NCBI RefSeq assembly: GCF_018129405.1
Contig: NZ_JAFCLP010000024.1
Span: 38,727 to 102,726 of the forward strand
Length of the DNA stretch: 64,000 bases
Source: Bradyrhizobium iriomotense
GTDB taxonomy: Bacteria > Pseudomonadota > Alphaproteobacteria > Rhizobiales > Xanthobacteraceae
Direction: 5' to 3'
The translations under genes were made by a program, and so were the position numbers. The notes under the pieces were generated by a model, which was given only the letters and a program-made list of their open reading frames with translations, had not been told where the DNA came from and did no database searches. Below are positions 1-11,383 of this stretch, piece after piece; position 1 is the first letter of the stretch; each line of letters starts with the position of its first letter.

Positions 1-1804
1 CCGCCTGCACCGAGTAGGGCGTCGGGATCGCATCGCCCGCGGAATCGACGGCGGTGTCGAGCGAGCGGCGCAGCATGCGCGCGAGCTCGGCCTTGCGGTA
101 CGGCTTCGCCAGCAGCGGTGCGCCCGTCGTGGCACGGCCCTGCGTTTGCGAGTCGTAGGCGTAGCCCGAGGTGAACAGCACCCTCAGCGAGGGCCGCGCG
201 GCCACCATCTGCTCGGCGAGCTCGCGTCCGTTGATGCCGCCGGCCATGACGATGTCGGTGAACAGCAGGTCGAACGCCTTGCCTTCCGCCGCGATGGTGA
301 GCGCTTCGGTGGCGTTGGATGCCGGGATGACCTTGTAGCCGAGGCTCTCGAGCTGCACCGTGACGTATTGGCGGACGTCGCGGTCGTCCTCGACGCACAG
401 GATTGTTTCCTTGCCGCCCACGACCTTGCGCTCGTCGTAGCCGGCGGGGCGAAGCGTGCTGGTCTCGGCCTTCGGCAGGTAGATCGTGAATGTCGTGCCG
501 CGGCCTTCGTCCGAGGCGACCTTGATGCCGCCGCCGGACTGCTTGACGAAGCCGAACACCATGCTGAGCCCGAGCCCGGTGCCCTTGCCGACCTCCTTGG
601 TCGAGAAGAACGGATCGAAGATGCGTTCGAGAATGGCCCGCGGAATGCCCGTGCCGGTGTCGGCAATCTCGATCTCGACATAGTCGCCGGCATAGCCGGC
701 GCCGACCGCCACGGCCTCGCGGACGCCGAACACCACGTTGCGCGTCGTCAGCGTGAGCCTGCCGCCGCCCAGCATCGCGTCGCGGGCGTTGATGGCGAGG
801 TTGAGCAGCGCCGAGCTCAATTGACCGCGATCCGCGAAAGCGAGCCAGGCATTGGCGTCCAGCTTCGTCACGATCTCGATCTTCTTGTCGAAGGTCGCCA
901 GCAGCAGCTTTGCCAGTTCCTCGAGCAGCTCGTTGACGTCGATCTCAGCCGGCTGGAGGGCCTGCTTGCGGGCAAAGGACAACAGGCTCGACGTCAGCGC
1001 GGCGCCGCGGTCGGCAGCCTCGCTGATCAGCTTGGTGATGGTCGCGAGCGGCGGATTGTCTTTCACCGCCTCGGCGAGGATCTCGATCGTGCCGGTGATC
1101 ACGGTGAGCATGTTGTTGAATTCGTGCGCGATGCCGCCGGTGAGCTGCCCGACCGCCTCCATCTTCTGGGCCTGGATCAGCTGCTCCTCGGCGGCCCGTT
1201 TCTGCGTGACGTCCTTGACGAAGGTGTTGATGATTTGGCGTTCCCCGAGACGCAGTGCCGTGCTGGACGCCTCGATCAGGATCTCGCCACCGTTCCTGTG
1301 CAGCAGGCTCGCCTCGAAGCGGATGCCGATCGGCGCGTGCGACAGTTCCGGCAACAGCCGCATCATGCGTTGCCTGAAGCCGGCCCGGAGCGGCTCGGCG
1401 ACGAGGAGGTCGACGACGTCGGCGCCGATGGCCTCCTCGCGCGTCCATCCGGTCAGGGCTTCGGCCTGAAAGCTCCATTCCAGGACGATGCCGCGCTCAT
1501 CGGTCTGGACGAAGGCGTCGAGCGCGGTCTTGATGACGGCTTGCGTGATCTGCGCGCTCTCGGCGATGGCCTTCGTCTGATCCGACAGGGCTGCGGCAGC
1601 CTGCTTGTGCTGCGTCGTCTCGATCGCACGCATGCACAGACGCGCGATCAGCGCAGCAATGGCGGCGCTTGCGAGCAGGGCAATGACCTGGGGAGCGCCG
1701 AAGCCGCCGGCGGTTCCGGTCACGGCATAGGAGGCGAGGAGGGTTGCGGCGGTCACGACGACCTGCGCGGTCATCGCGAGAGTCAGAAGCCTCCTGAGTT
1801 TCAT
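1..1804 (-). CDS. Hybrid sensor histidine kinase, C-terminus cut by window edge
   Basis: Membrane sensor kinase with an attached receiver domain. About 601 codons are visible and the frame is still open at base 1. Two hydrophobic segments (about residues 8-28 and 35-55) are followed by a PAS-like region (about 70-190), an H-box HEFNNM with the phospho-accepting His near residue 227, an ATPase domain with the N-box NLAINARDAM and the G-box DTGTGIP, and a receiver domain starting near residue 466 (VEDDRDV; phospho-acceptor Asp in LLFTDIVMAGG, near 515). The ATG at 1804 opens the frame just before the first membrane segment. The signal sensed and the partner regulator are not evident; no separate response regulator lies beside it in the window. 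Confidence 0.88.
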   Translation of the reverse strand, partial: MKLRRLLTLAMTAQVVVTAATLLASYAVTGTAGGFGAPQVIALLASAAIAALIARLCMRAIETTQHKQAAAALSDQTKAIAESAQITQAVIKTALDAFVQTDERGIVLEWSFQAEALTGWTREEAIGADVVDLLVAEPLRAGFRQRMMRLLPELSHAPIGIRFEASLLHRNGGEILIEASSTALRLGERQIINTFVKDVTQKRAAEEQLIQAQKMEAVGQLTGGIAHEFNNMLTVITGTIEILAEAVKDNPPLATITKLISEAADRGAALTSSLLSFARKQALQPAEIDVNELLEELAKLLLATFDKKIEIVTKLDANAWLAFADRGQLSSALLNLAINARDAMLGGGRLTLTTRNVVFGVREAVAVGAGYAGDYVEIEIADTGTGIPRAILERIFDPFFSTKEVGKGTGLGLSMVFGFVKQSGGGIKVASDEGRGTTFTIYLPKAETSTLRPAGYDERKVVGGKETILCVEDDRDVRQYVTVQLESLGYKVIPASNATEALTIAAEGKAFDLLFTDIVMAGGINGRELAEQMVAARPSLRVLFTSGYAYDSQTQGRATTGAPLLAKPYRKAELARMLRRSLDTAVDSAGDAIPTPYSVQA

Positions 1805-1939
1805 GTCGCACCAAGGACGTCAGCCGCGAACCGCCCGCCGCGCAGTCGACGAGCCGGCATCATGTCAGCTACAGACTGCCCGGCTCTCCGTCGAGGGTCA
1901 ATTTGCGGCACCGGGGGCGCCGGGAACAGTGCCCGTGCC

Positions 1940-2572
1940 TCAACCTGCCGGCGAATCGGTCTGGAGCAGCGTCGTCACCCAGATTGCGCGCGCCACCTGC
2001 TGGGTCGGGTTGTCGAACATGTGCGGCACGATGCTCGGGAAGCGGAAACTGTCGCCGGCCTCCAGCAGATGGGCCTGGTTGTCGAGCCACAGCCGCAGGC
2101 TGCCCGACAGGATATAGCCCGCCTTCTCGCCGGTGTGCTGGAGGAAGTCGGTGCCCGAGGAGGCGCCGGGATTGAGCGTGAGCTCGTAGAGCTCGAGCTG
2201 GCCCTTGCCGTCGGGGGTGAGGGCTTCCTTGACGACGCCGCTGGCGGTGAGGCGCAGCAGGCGCCTCGCGTTCTTGCGCACGATGTAGCGCTGCACGTCG
2301 CCGGGATCGCTGGTCTCGAAGAAGTAGGAGATCGGCACGTCGAGCGCGATACTGAGCAGGCGCAGGGTACGGATCGACGGCATGGCACGCGCGCGTTCGA
2401 GCTGGCTGATCATGCCGTTGGAGAGGCCCGTCTTGTTGGCGACGTCCTGGATCGAGAGCCCGGCGCGCTGACGCAGCAGCCGCACGGTCTCGCCGAGGCG
2501 CTGGTCGACCGCATCGTCGGCCTCGACTGCCGGGGCGTCCTTGGTGCCGTTCGTATCGCCGCGACCATCCAT
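1940..2572 (-). CDS. XRE-family transcriptional regulator with C-terminal cupin domain
   Basis: A 210-residue one-component regulator. Residues about 22-76 form a helix-turn-helix (RLLRQRAGLSIQDVANKTGL, then SNGMISQLERARAMPSIRTL). Residues about 130-205 form a small cupin barrel (TGEKAGYILSGSLRLWLDN, then LEAGDSFRFP and PHMFDN) that would bind a small effector. The arrangement is that of the PuuR-type family, whose members often repress an adjacent amine or amino-acid catabolic operon. It is read divergently from the ABC transporter operon beginning at 2791, across a 218-base shared upstream region, so it is the natural candidate regulator of that operon (inference from position). Confidence 0.9.
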   Translation of the reverse strand: MDGRGDTNGTKDAPAVEADDAVDQRLGETVRLLRQRAGLSIQDVANKTGLSNGMISQLERARAMPSIRTLRLLSIALDVPISYFFETSDPGDVQRYIVRKNARRLLRLTASGVVKEALTPDGKGQLELYELTLNPGASSGTDFLQHTGEKAGYILSGSLRLWLDNQAHLLEAGDSFRFPSIVPHMFDNPTQQVARAIWVTTLLQTDSPAG

Positions 2573-2790
2573 GTCGCTCTCCCATGCATCGTCTCACCCC
2601 GCGACCGCATCGGTCCGAGGTTCAGTCACAGTGAAAAGGTCGCGCATACTAGCAATGTGATTGACAGCTGTATTTAGTCATGATGAACTTTTGATCGAAA
2701 AATTTAGAAGCACTAAAGCCCACTCCTTGTCCCTTGCCGGGGTCTCGGGGGCGCGGGAGACGGTGCCGCGTGCGACAAGGAGAGTGGGTC
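2573..2790. promoter_or_regulatory. Divergent intergenic region between regulator and ABC operon
   Basis: The 218 bases between two divergent starts must hold both promoters. They contain a TTGACA at 2661-2666 and a short inverted repeat TTTAGAAGCACTAAA at 2703-2717 (arms TTTAG/CTAAA around five bases), with a second TTTAG at 2673-2677. The region is AT-rich compared with its surroundings. An operator for the XRE-cupin protein here is a guess from position; a good -10 for the TTGACA was not found. Confidence 0.4.
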
Positions 2791-4482
2791 ATGGCAGGCG
2801 ACACCGGCAAGTTCGGCGTTGGGGCAGTGCATCTCGGAGTTCCGAATCGCCGTCAGTTCTTCCAGCTCGGCGCCGGCGCCGCGGCGGGATGGAGTCTCGC
2901 AGGCAGCGCCTTCGCACAGACCGAACGCCCGACCAGCCCGCCGAGCAAGCCGCGCGGCCAGGTGATTGCCGCACTGTCGCAGGAGCCGACCGTTTTTCAT
3001 CCGCTGATGCCCGGCATCGAGGTCGATCAGGGCATCTGGTGGCAGGTGTTTTCGCCGCTCTGGTACATCGACCCCGACGGGAATTTCGTTCCCGACCTCG
3101 CCCGCGAAGTCCCGACCCTCGAGAATGGCGGCCTCTCGGCCGACGGCCTGACCTGGAAGATCAAGCTCCGCAGCGACGTGAAGTGGCACGACGGCACGCC
3201 GTTCACGGCGGAGGACGTCAAATTCTCCATCGAGCTGATCAACAATCCCGGTTTCCGCGCGCGCAGCCGTGTCGGCCATAGCCTCGTCAAGGACATCACC
3301 GTCGTGGCGCCCGACGAGATCCATTGGCGGATGGAAGCGCCCTATTCGCCCTATATGTCGATCCTGGCGTCGTTCACCTTCATGGTGCCCAAGCACATCC
3401 TGGAGAAGGTGTCCGATCCGAACGCTTCGCCGTTCCACAATGCGCCGGTCGGTACCGGCCCATTCCGCTGGGGCGAGCGCGTGCCCGGCGATCATATCCA
3501 GTTGAATGCCCACACCTTCTATCACGGCAAGGGACCGTACGTCGAACGCGTGGTCTTCAAATACATCCCCGATCTCACCGTGCTCTACACCCAGTTCCGC
3601 ACCGGCCAGGTCGACTACACGGGCCTTGCAGGCATCCTGCCGAACTTCGTGCAGGAGGCGAAGACGCTGAAGGGCCGCAAGATCTTCGTCTCTTCGACCT
3701 CGTCGGTGGAGCACATCGCGCCCAACCTCGACTTTGGTCCCTTCGCCGACCGTGCTGTGCGCGAGGCGCTCTATCTCGGCATCAACAAGCAGGCGATCAT
3801 CGATGCGCTCTATTACGGCCTGCCGACGCAGACCGAGAGCTTCGTGCCGCAGCAGGCCTGGTCGTTCCAGCAGGGGCTGCCGCAGCACAAATACGATCCA
3901 GCCAAGGCCAATGCGCTGCTCGACGCTGCGGGCTGGGTTCGCGGCTCCAGCGGCATTCGCGAGAAGGGCGGCGTCAAGCTCGAATTCACCAATTCGACGA
4001 CGGCGGGCAGTGCGGTGCGCGAGCAGTGCCAGCAGCTCCTGATCCAGGACTGGCGCGCCATTGGCGCAACGATGCGCGTCAACAACATGCCGGCGGCCGT
4101 GATCTGGGGCGACTTCTGGCAGCAATCGAAGTTCAATTCGGTGATCGTCGGCGTGAACTTCATGCTGGGCAGCGACCCCGACGTGACGCCGCGCTTCGGC
4201 TCCGGTGCCATCCCCGCCAAGGGCGGCCGCGGCTACAACACCTATCAATATCAGAGTGCGGAGGCCGACCGGCTGCTGGCCCAAGGCGCCAAGCAATTCG
4301 ACCTGGCGCAGCGCAAGGCGACCTATGGTGAGCTGCAGAAGCTCATCCGCAACGACCTCGCGATCCTGCCGCTGTTTCAGAGCTTCATCGCCGAGGGCAT
4401 CAAGGAGGGGCTGCAAGGCTTCCGTCCCAACATCAACATGTCGATCAACAGCTGGAACATGCGCGAATGGTATTGGGCCTGA
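2791..4482 (+). CDS. ABC transporter substrate-binding protein, family 5 (peptide/opine type)
   Basis: Periplasmic receptor of a Dpp/Opp-type importer, 563 residues, close to the family's usual length. The N-terminus has a twin-arginine style leader (NRRQFFQLGAGAAAGWSLAG ending in FAQ), which suggests export through Tat. The solute-binding family 5 pattern is present: WEVF-like WWQVFSPLWYID, LRSDVKWHDGTPFTAEDVKF and later GTGPFRW. The start at 2791 is chosen over an upstream in-frame ATG because AAGGAG lies eight bases before it and the leader follows. It is first of six closely spaced genes and is followed by its two permeases. The substrate cannot be told from sequence; family members carry peptides, opines, nickel or glutathione. 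Confidence 0.9.
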   Translation: MAGDTGKFGVGAVHLGVPNRRQFFQLGAGAAAGWSLAGSAFAQTERPTSPPSKPRGQVIAALSQEPTVFHPLMPGIEVDQGIWWQVFSPLWYIDPDGNFVPDLAREVPTLENGGLSADGLTWKIKLRSDVKWHDGTPFTAEDVKFSIELINNPGFRARSRVGHSLVKDITVVAPDEIHWRMEAPYSPYMSILASFTFMVPKHILEKVSDPNASPFHNAPVGTGPFRWGERVPGDHIQLNAHTFYHGKGPYVERVVFKYIPDLTVLYTQFRTGQVDYTGLAGILPNFVQEAKTLKGRKIFVSSTSSVEHIAPNLDFGPFADRAVREALYLGINKQAIIDALYYGLPTQTESFVPQQAWSFQQGLPQHKYDPAKANALLDAAGWVRGSSGIREKGGVKLEFTNSTTAGSAVREQCQQLLIQDWRAIGATMRVNNMPAAVIWGDFWQQSKFNSVIVGVNFMLGSDPDVTPRFGSGAIPAKGGRGYNTYQYQSAEADRLLAQGAKQFDLAQRKATYGELQKLIRNDLAILPLFQSFIAEGIKEGLQGFRPNINMSINSWNMREWYWA

Positions 4483-4509
4483 TGTCTCAGGCCGGCTGGA
4501 TCGCCTGAG

Positions 4510-5460
4510 ATGGCCCGCTACGTCGCCAATCGCCTGGCACAGGCGATCATGCTGCTCGTGATCGTTTCGGCGATCGGCTTTGCCATCCTGCATCTGGCAC
4601 CGGGCGGCCCGCTCTCACAGTTTGCCGTCTCCGGCCAGATGACGCAGGAGGATCTCGATCGCGTCACCAGGCAGCTTGGCCTCGATCGGCCGCTGCCGAT
4701 CCAGTATCTCGACTGGTTCGGCCGCATGCTGAAGGGCGATTGGGGCAAATCCTATCGCGATGGCGAGGCCGTGCTGTCGGTGATCTCCTCGCATCTCGGG
4801 GCGACGCTGGAGCTGATGGCGACGGCAACCATCATCGCGGTGTTGCTCGGCTGCTGGATCGGCGTGCTGGGCGCGCTGCGCCGCTATTCGGTGTTCGACA
4901 CGCTCGCAACCGTCGGCGCCATGATCGCGCTGTCGATCCCGACCTTCTGGTTCGGCCTCGTCACCATCTACGTGTTCTCGGTGAAGCTCGGCTGGCTCCC
5001 GGCCGGCAACCGGCAGACCATCGGCGACGGCTCCTTCCTCGACCTGCTGCATCACCTGATTGCGCCGGCCATGGTGCTGGCGCTGGTCGAGACCGCGATG
5101 TGGGGCCGCTTCATGCGCTCCTCGATGCTCGAGGTGATCAACCAGGACTACATCCGCACCGCACGCGCCAAGGGCATGCCGGAGTGGCGCATCCTCACGG
5201 TGCACGGCTTGCGCAACGCGCTGCTGCCGATGATCACGGTGGCGGGCCTGCAGTTCCCGACGCTGCTCGGCGGCGCGCTGGTGGCCGAGACCGTGTTCAC
5301 CTGGCCCGGCATGGGCCGGCTGTTCCTGGATTCCATCGGCTACCGCGACTATCCCGTGGTGATGGGCATCCTGATGTTTTCGGCGACGATGGTGCTGATC
5401 GGCTCGCTGCTCGCCGACATCCTCTATGCCGTCGTCGATCCGCGCATCCGGGTGGGCTAG
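4510..5460 (+). CDS. ABC transporter permease (DppB type)
   Basis: Inner-membrane channel subunit of the importer, 316 residues. The N-terminus MARYVANRLAQAIMLLVIVS is the typical first membrane helix of DppB/OppB proteins; several more hydrophobic segments follow (about 100-125, 135-160, 180-200, 245-270, 285-310). The EAA-like loop that contacts the ATPase is visible as YIRTARAKGMPEWRILTVHG, near residue 215. It starts 27 bases after the binding protein and ends three bases before the second permease, so the genes are co-transcribed. Confidence 0.92.
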   Translation: MARYVANRLAQAIMLLVIVSAIGFAILHLAPGGPLSQFAVSGQMTQEDLDRVTRQLGLDRPLPIQYLDWFGRMLKGDWGKSYRDGEAVLSVISSHLGATLELMATATIIAVLLGCWIGVLGALRRYSVFDTLATVGAMIALSIPTFWFGLVTIYVFSVKLGWLPAGNRQTIGDGSFLDLLHHLIAPAMVLALVETAMWGRFMRSSMLEVINQDYIRTARAKGMPEWRILTVHGLRNALLPMITVAGLQFPTLLGGALVAETVFTWPGMGRLFLDSIGYRDYPVVMGILMFSATMVLIGSLLADILYAVVDPRIRVG

Positions 5461-5463
5461 GCG

Positions 5464-6339
5464 ATGGCGACTGCGGCCCTCTCCACTGTCCAGCGCACGC
5501 CCGGTCAGGCCGCGTGGCGGCGCTTTTGCCGTCATCGTCTTGCGCTGGCGGGTGCGGCGATCATTCTCGTCCTCGTCCTCGGTTCGGCATTGGGTCCCCA
5601 TCTCCTGCCGTTCGACGACACCTATATCGACATCATGAAGCGGTTCGCGCCGCCGCTGTCGGGCGCGCATATCCTCGGCACCGACGAGCTCGGCCGCGAC
5701 GTGCTGGCGCGGTTGATGATGGGCGGGCGCGTCTCGCTCTCGATCGGCATCGTCGCGATGGTGATGGCGATGGTGGTCGGTATCGTGGTCGGCGCGTTCG
5801 CCGGCTTCTATGGCGGCGCCGTCGGTGCGGTCCTGATGCGGCTCGTCGATGCCGTGCTGTGCTTTCCGACCATCTTCCTGCTGCTCGCGCTCGCGGCGCT
5901 CACCGAGCCCGGCCTCGTCACCACCACCGTGCTGATCGCGGCCACCGCCTGGATGGCCGTTGCCCGTGTCGTCGAAGCCCAGGTGCGGTCGCTGCGCGAG
6001 CGCGAGTTTGCCGTGGCGGCGTTCGCCTTCGGGTCGTCGAACCTGCGCATCATGTTCCGCGAGCTCGTGCCCAATGCGATCGCGCCGATCGTGGTGGCGG
6101 CGACGCTGAACGTCGCCAAGGCGATCCTGCTGGAATCCTATGTCAGCTATCTCGGCTTCGGCATCCAGCCGCCGGCCGCGAGCTGGGGCAACATGCTCAA
6201 CAACGCGCAGATCTATCTCACCAGCGCGCCATGGCTTGCGATCGTGCCGGGTGTCGCCATCACGCTCGCGGTGACCAGCTTCAACTTCCTCGGTGACGGC
6301 CTGCGCGATGCGCTGGATCCGCGAATGAACATCCCATGA
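5464..6339 (+). CDS. ABC transporter permease (DppC type)
   Basis: Second membrane subunit of the importer, 291 residues. It has the DppC pattern: one N-terminal membrane helix (AGAAIILVLVLGSALGPHLL), then the conserved periplasmic LGTDELGRDVLARLMMGGRV, then the five-helix permease core. The cytoplasmic coupling loop reads EREFAVAAFAFGSSNLRIMF near residue 180. It follows the DppB-type gene by three bases and the pair would form the heterodimeric channel. Confidence 0.92.
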   Translation: MATAALSTVQRTPGQAAWRRFCRHRLALAGAAIILVLVLGSALGPHLLPFDDTYIDIMKRFAPPLSGAHILGTDELGRDVLARLMMGGRVSLSIGIVAMVMAMVVGIVVGAFAGFYGGAVGAVLMRLVDAVLCFPTIFLLLALAALTEPGLVTTTVLIAATAWMAVARVVEAQVRSLREREFAVAAFAFGSSNLRIMFRELVPNAIAPIVVAATLNVAKAILLESYVSYLGFGIQPPAASWGNMLNNAQIYLTSAPWLAIVPGVAITLAVTSFNFLGDGLRDALDPRMNIP

Positions 6340-6379
6340 CGAGCAAGAGCTCGACCGAACTGAATGCCAGGAGTGCCCC

Positions 6380-7708
6380 ATGTCCCCGCCGCTCAACCGT
6401 ATAAACAGCGACGAACGCTTGCCGGCGCAGGTGGATGTCGTCGTCATCGGCGGCGGCGTGATCGGCGTGTCCGCGGCCTATCATCTGGCGAAGAAGGGCC
6501 ATTCCGTCGCTCTCGTCGAGAAAGGCCATGTCGGCGGCGAGCAGTCGAGCCGCAATTGGGGCTGGTGCCGCCAGCAGGGCCGCGCACGCGAGGAAATCCC
6601 GCTCGCGCGCGAGGCGCTGCGGCTCTGGGAGGACATGCAGAACGATGCCGGCGTCGATGCCGGCTTCCGCCGCACCGGCGTTCTGTTCCTCACCAAGAGC
6701 AAGGACGAGCTTGCCGGCTGGGAGCGCTGGGCTGCGATCGCGCGCGAGCAGCAGGTCCACTCCACCGTGCTGACGCCGGCCGAGGTCGCCGAGCGCATGC
6801 CGGGCAATGCCGACAAATGGGTCGGCGGACTGCTCACGCCGAGCGATGGCCGCGCCGAGCCGTCGATGGCCGTGCCCGCGCTCGCCACGGCCGCGCGCAA
6901 GCACGGCGTGACCATCCATCAGGGCTGCGCCGCGCGCGGGCTGGAAACGACCGGCGGGAGGGTCAGTGCCGTCGTCACCGAGAAGGGCACCATTCGCACG
7001 CAGTCCGTGCTGCTGGCGGGCGGCGCATGGTCGTCGCTGTTCTGCCGCCGTCACGGCATCGAGCTGCCGATCGGCCTCGTCAATGCCACCGCATGCCGGA
7101 CCACGCCGGCGCCGGAGATCACCTCGGGCGCGCTTGGCACCGACTTCTACTGCATCCGCCGCCGCCTCGACGGCGGCTTCACGCTGGCGCTGCGTAACCG
7201 CGGCACGGTCGAGCTGTCCCCCGACCTGTTCCGCTACGCACGGACCTTCTGGCCGACCTATCAGCATCGCAAGAACGGATTGAAGCTGTCGTTCGGCAAG
7301 TCGTTCTTCGATCAGGTCATGCGCGGCACGAGCTGGAGCTTCGACAAGCCGTCGCCGTTCGAGGCCGAGCGTGTGCGTGATCCCGCACCTGACATGTTGC
7401 TGGTCAATGCGGCGCTGGCTTCGTTGATCAAGTCGAACCCGGAGCTGAAGGACATCGAGATTGCGGAAGCCTGGGGCGGCACGATCGACTGCACGCCGGA
7501 CACCATTCCCGTGATCTCGCCGGTCGATGCGCTGCCGGGCTTCTTCCTTGCGACCGGCTTCTCCGGCCACGGCTTTGGCATTGGCCCGGCGGCCGGCAAG
7601 CTCGCGGCCGATATCGTGACCGGCTCGACGCCGCTGGTCGATCCCGCCGCCTACAGCCACAAGCGCATGATCGACGGCCGCCGGCTCGCGCCGGTCAGCC
7701 CGTTCTGA
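6380..7708 (+). CDS. FAD-dependent oxidoreductase, D-amino-acid oxidase (DAO) family
   Basis: A 442-residue flavoprotein predicted to oxidise an amine or amino acid. The N-terminal dinucleotide fold is clear (VDVVVIGGGVIGVSAAYHLA, glutamate-ending strand VALVEKGHVGGEQSSRNWGW). The C-terminus has the second FAD contact LPGFFLATGFSGHGFGIGPA. Start at 6380 is supported by CCAGGAG seven bases upstream. It sits 40 bases after the permeases and 12 bases before a hydroxyacid-dehydrogenase-family gene, so it probably acts on the imported compound; oxidation would release a keto acid or glyoxylate-type product (inference). Relatives include glycine, sarcosine and gamma-glutamylputrescine oxidases, and sequence alone does not separate them. 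Confidence 0.88.
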   Translation: MSPPLNRINSDERLPAQVDVVVIGGGVIGVSAAYHLAKKGHSVALVEKGHVGGEQSSRNWGWCRQQGRAREEIPLAREALRLWEDMQNDAGVDAGFRRTGVLFLTKSKDELAGWERWAAIAREQQVHSTVLTPAEVAERMPGNADKWVGGLLTPSDGRAEPSMAVPALATAARKHGVTIHQGCAARGLETTGGRVSAVVTEKGTIRTQSVLLAGGAWSSLFCRRHGIELPIGLVNATACRTTPAPEITSGALGTDFYCIRRRLDGGFTLALRNRGTVELSPDLFRYARTFWPTYQHRKNGLKLSFGKSFFDQVMRGTSWSFDKPSPFEAERVRDPAPDMLLVNAALASLIKSNPELKDIEIAEAWGGTIDCTPDTIPVISPVDALPGFFLATGFSGHGFGIGPAAGKLAADIVTGSTPLVDPAAYSHKRMIDGRRLAPVSPF

Positions 7709-7720
7709 GGATGCCGTGAC

Positions 7721-8647
7721 ATGACGGTTCTCTACAAGGCCAACACGGTGCGCGGCGCGGAGTGGGCCCGCTTCTTCGCAGAGCGCGCGCCCGACATGCC
7801 GTTCCGGCTCTGGCCTGACATCGGCGATCCCGCCGACGTTCGTTATCTCGTGACCTGGGTGCCGCCGGACGACATCGCGACGACGTTCCCCAATCTCGAG
7901 CTGGTCTTCTCGGTCGGTGCCGGCGTCGACCAGTTCGACGTCACCAAGTTGCCGCCGCATGTTCCGCTGGTCCGCATGATGGAGCCCGGCATTACCGATC
8001 GCATGGTCGAATATGCCTGCATGTCGGTGCTGGCGCTGCATCGCGATCTCGTGCAGTTCATCGCCCAGCAGCGCGATCAGGTCTGGCGCGAGCTTCCGGC
8101 GACGTACACGAGCGAGCGGCGTGTCGGCGTAATGGGGCTCGGCCTGCTCGGTCAGGCGGTGCTCGAACGGCTCAAATCGTTCGGCTTCTCGCTTTCCGGC
8201 TGGAACCGTTCGCCGCGCGAGATCGACGGCGTCACCTGTTATGCGGGCGCGGACGCCTTGCCGGATTTCCTGGCGCAGACCGACATTCTGGTCTGCCTGC
8301 TGCCGCTGACGTCGGAGACGCGCGGTATCCTCAATGCAAAGCTGTTCGCGCGCCTGCCGCGCGGTGCGCGGCTGCTCAACGTCGGGCGGGGCGGGCATCT
8401 GGTCGAGGCCGACCTCATCGCGGCGCTGGACAGCGGTGTGCTGTCGGCTGCCGTGCTCGACGTCGCCGAGCCCGAGCCGGTGCCTGCGAGCCATCCGTTC
8501 TGGAGTCATCCGCGCATTCTCCTGACGCCGCACATCGCCAGCACGACAAAGCCGGAAACGGCGGTCGACTATGTGCTTGATACCATCGCACGACACCGCC
8601 GCGGCGAGGCCTTGCCGGGACGCGTCGACCGTGATCGCGGCTATTAG
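7721..8647 (+). CDS. Glyoxylate/hydroxypyruvate reductase A-like D-2-hydroxyacid dehydrogenase
   Basis: A 308-residue cytoplasmic NAD(P)H-dependent reductase, the same size as GhrA. The Rossmann motif is VGVMGLGLLGQAVLERLKSF (near 126-145); catalytic residues are seen in the NVGRGGHLVEADLIAAL stretch (Arg near 228), in DVAEPEPVPASHPFW (Glu) and in LTPHIAST (His near 277). The family reduces glyoxylate, hydroxypyruvate or related 2-keto acids. Its place directly after a DAO-family oxidase suggests it removes the keto product of that enzyme (inference). It ends nine bases before the ATPase gene. Confidence 0.88.
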   Translation: MTVLYKANTVRGAEWARFFAERAPDMPFRLWPDIGDPADVRYLVTWVPPDDIATTFPNLELVFSVGAGVDQFDVTKLPPHVPLVRMMEPGITDRMVEYACMSVLALHRDLVQFIAQQRDQVWRELPATYTSERRVGVMGLGLLGQAVLERLKSFGFSLSGWNRSPREIDGVTCYAGADALPDFLAQTDILVCLLPLTSETRGILNAKLFARLPRGARLLNVGRGGHLVEADLIAALDSGVLSAAVLDVAEPEPVPASHPFWSHPRILLTPHIASTTKPETAVDYVLDTIARHRRGEALPGRVDRDRGY

Positions 8648-8656
8648 GGCCTTCGC

Positions 8657-10525
<1,869 letters not shown>

Positions 10526-10867
10526 CTGCGAGCTTTACGCGTCCTCCGGAAATTGTGACCGGATGGAGCGACAGGAAAACAGCGGTATGTGAACCGCTTC
10601 ATACTCCATCACTCTTATTCTGAACTACCACTCCCGCAAGAAATTGCCGCACCCGGACCTCATTGACAATGCGGGTGAGATGCAATGCCTGCGCAGCCGC
10701 GTGCTCGCAGCTTTGGATTGGCTCCTCGTCTTGCGCACGAGCAAGCCAGCCCCATCACTCAGCACAGATTTTTCAGAAATTGGAATCAAGGGCATCGAGA
10801 AACGCGTCCTGGCAGCCTCTATCCGGGGTCGGCCGGTAGGCTGCTACTTACTCAGAGGAGCCCCCCA
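10526..10867. other. Gene-free interval after the ABC operon
   Basis: These 342 bases hold no frame with a credible start and no recognised repeat family of this window. A short GTGAACCGCTTCATACTCC tract and mixed composition are all that can be seen. The end (10854-10860) is the AGAGGAG ribosome site of the next gene. Confidence 0.5.
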
Positions 10868-11383
10868 ATGAAGATAAGCAGCGCAATTTCCAGCACCGTT
10901 TCCTTAACAAGGTACGTCGGCAGTCTTCGGATCGCCCGTTCCAGTCTGATCAAGTCGGCCCACCTTCTTGAAAGAATTGGGCTGGCAGCCGTTGGGGCCT
11001 CTTGTGGCCTCTATGTGGGTGCGACCCTGTTGCGTCAGAAAGGCGGACTGTTTGAAAGCGGCTGGATCGTGCTGATAACAATGCTCTATGGAGCTCTCAG
11101 CTACTATGTCGGTATTGATTTGTCCGGCAATGTCGCACGGAGGCCGACATCGAGCATCTCGGAAGAATGGAATGGTTCCGAGCCGGCTGAGATCATGAGT
11201 GCGGCCGGAACGTTCAGCGCGGCGATTGCCGCAACTCTGTCCGTCAGCATCCTTGTCCTTGATCAAAATCTACCTAACGGCCTGATAGGCTTCGTTGCCG
11301 GCTGTTGGGTGATTGGTTCTTCGCTTCAAGTTGTGGCGGGCACGATGGCTCGCAGCTACGCTGCACCCACGAACGAGCAATGA
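10868..11383 (+). CDS. Hypothetical membrane protein
   Basis: A 171-residue protein not recognised as a named family. It has four hydrophobic segments at about residues 35-55 (IGLAAVGASCGLYVGATLL), 65-85 (WIVLITMLYGALSYYVGI), 118-138 (AAIAATLSVSILVLD) and 140-160 (LIGFVAGCWVIGSSLQVVAG), so it is probably an inner-membrane protein. The start at 10868 is chosen over an upstream ATG in the same frame because AGAGGAG lies seven bases before it. It stands alone between the ABC operon and the cyclase gene; codon composition is a little less GC-rich than the neighbours. Function unknown. Confidence 0.65.
   Translation: MKISSAISSTVSLTRYVGSLRIARSSLIKSAHLLERIGLAAVGASCGLYVGATLLRQKGGLFESGWIVLITMLYGALSYYVGIDLSGNVARRPTSSISEEWNGSEPAEIMSAAGTFSAAIAATLSVSILVLDQNLPNGLIGFVAGCWVIGSSLQVVAGTMARSYAAPTNEQ

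Noticed and set aside
146-2677. Long plus-strand open frame of 843 codons
   Set aside because: It runs opposite the hybrid kinase and the XRE-cupin gene, both with clear domains. Its composition is that of an antisense shadow in high-GC DNA.
2703-2717. TTTAGAAGCACTAAA as an Irr box
   Set aside because: The left half matches but the right half lacks TTCTAAA and the spacing is two bases short; kept only as a candidate operator.
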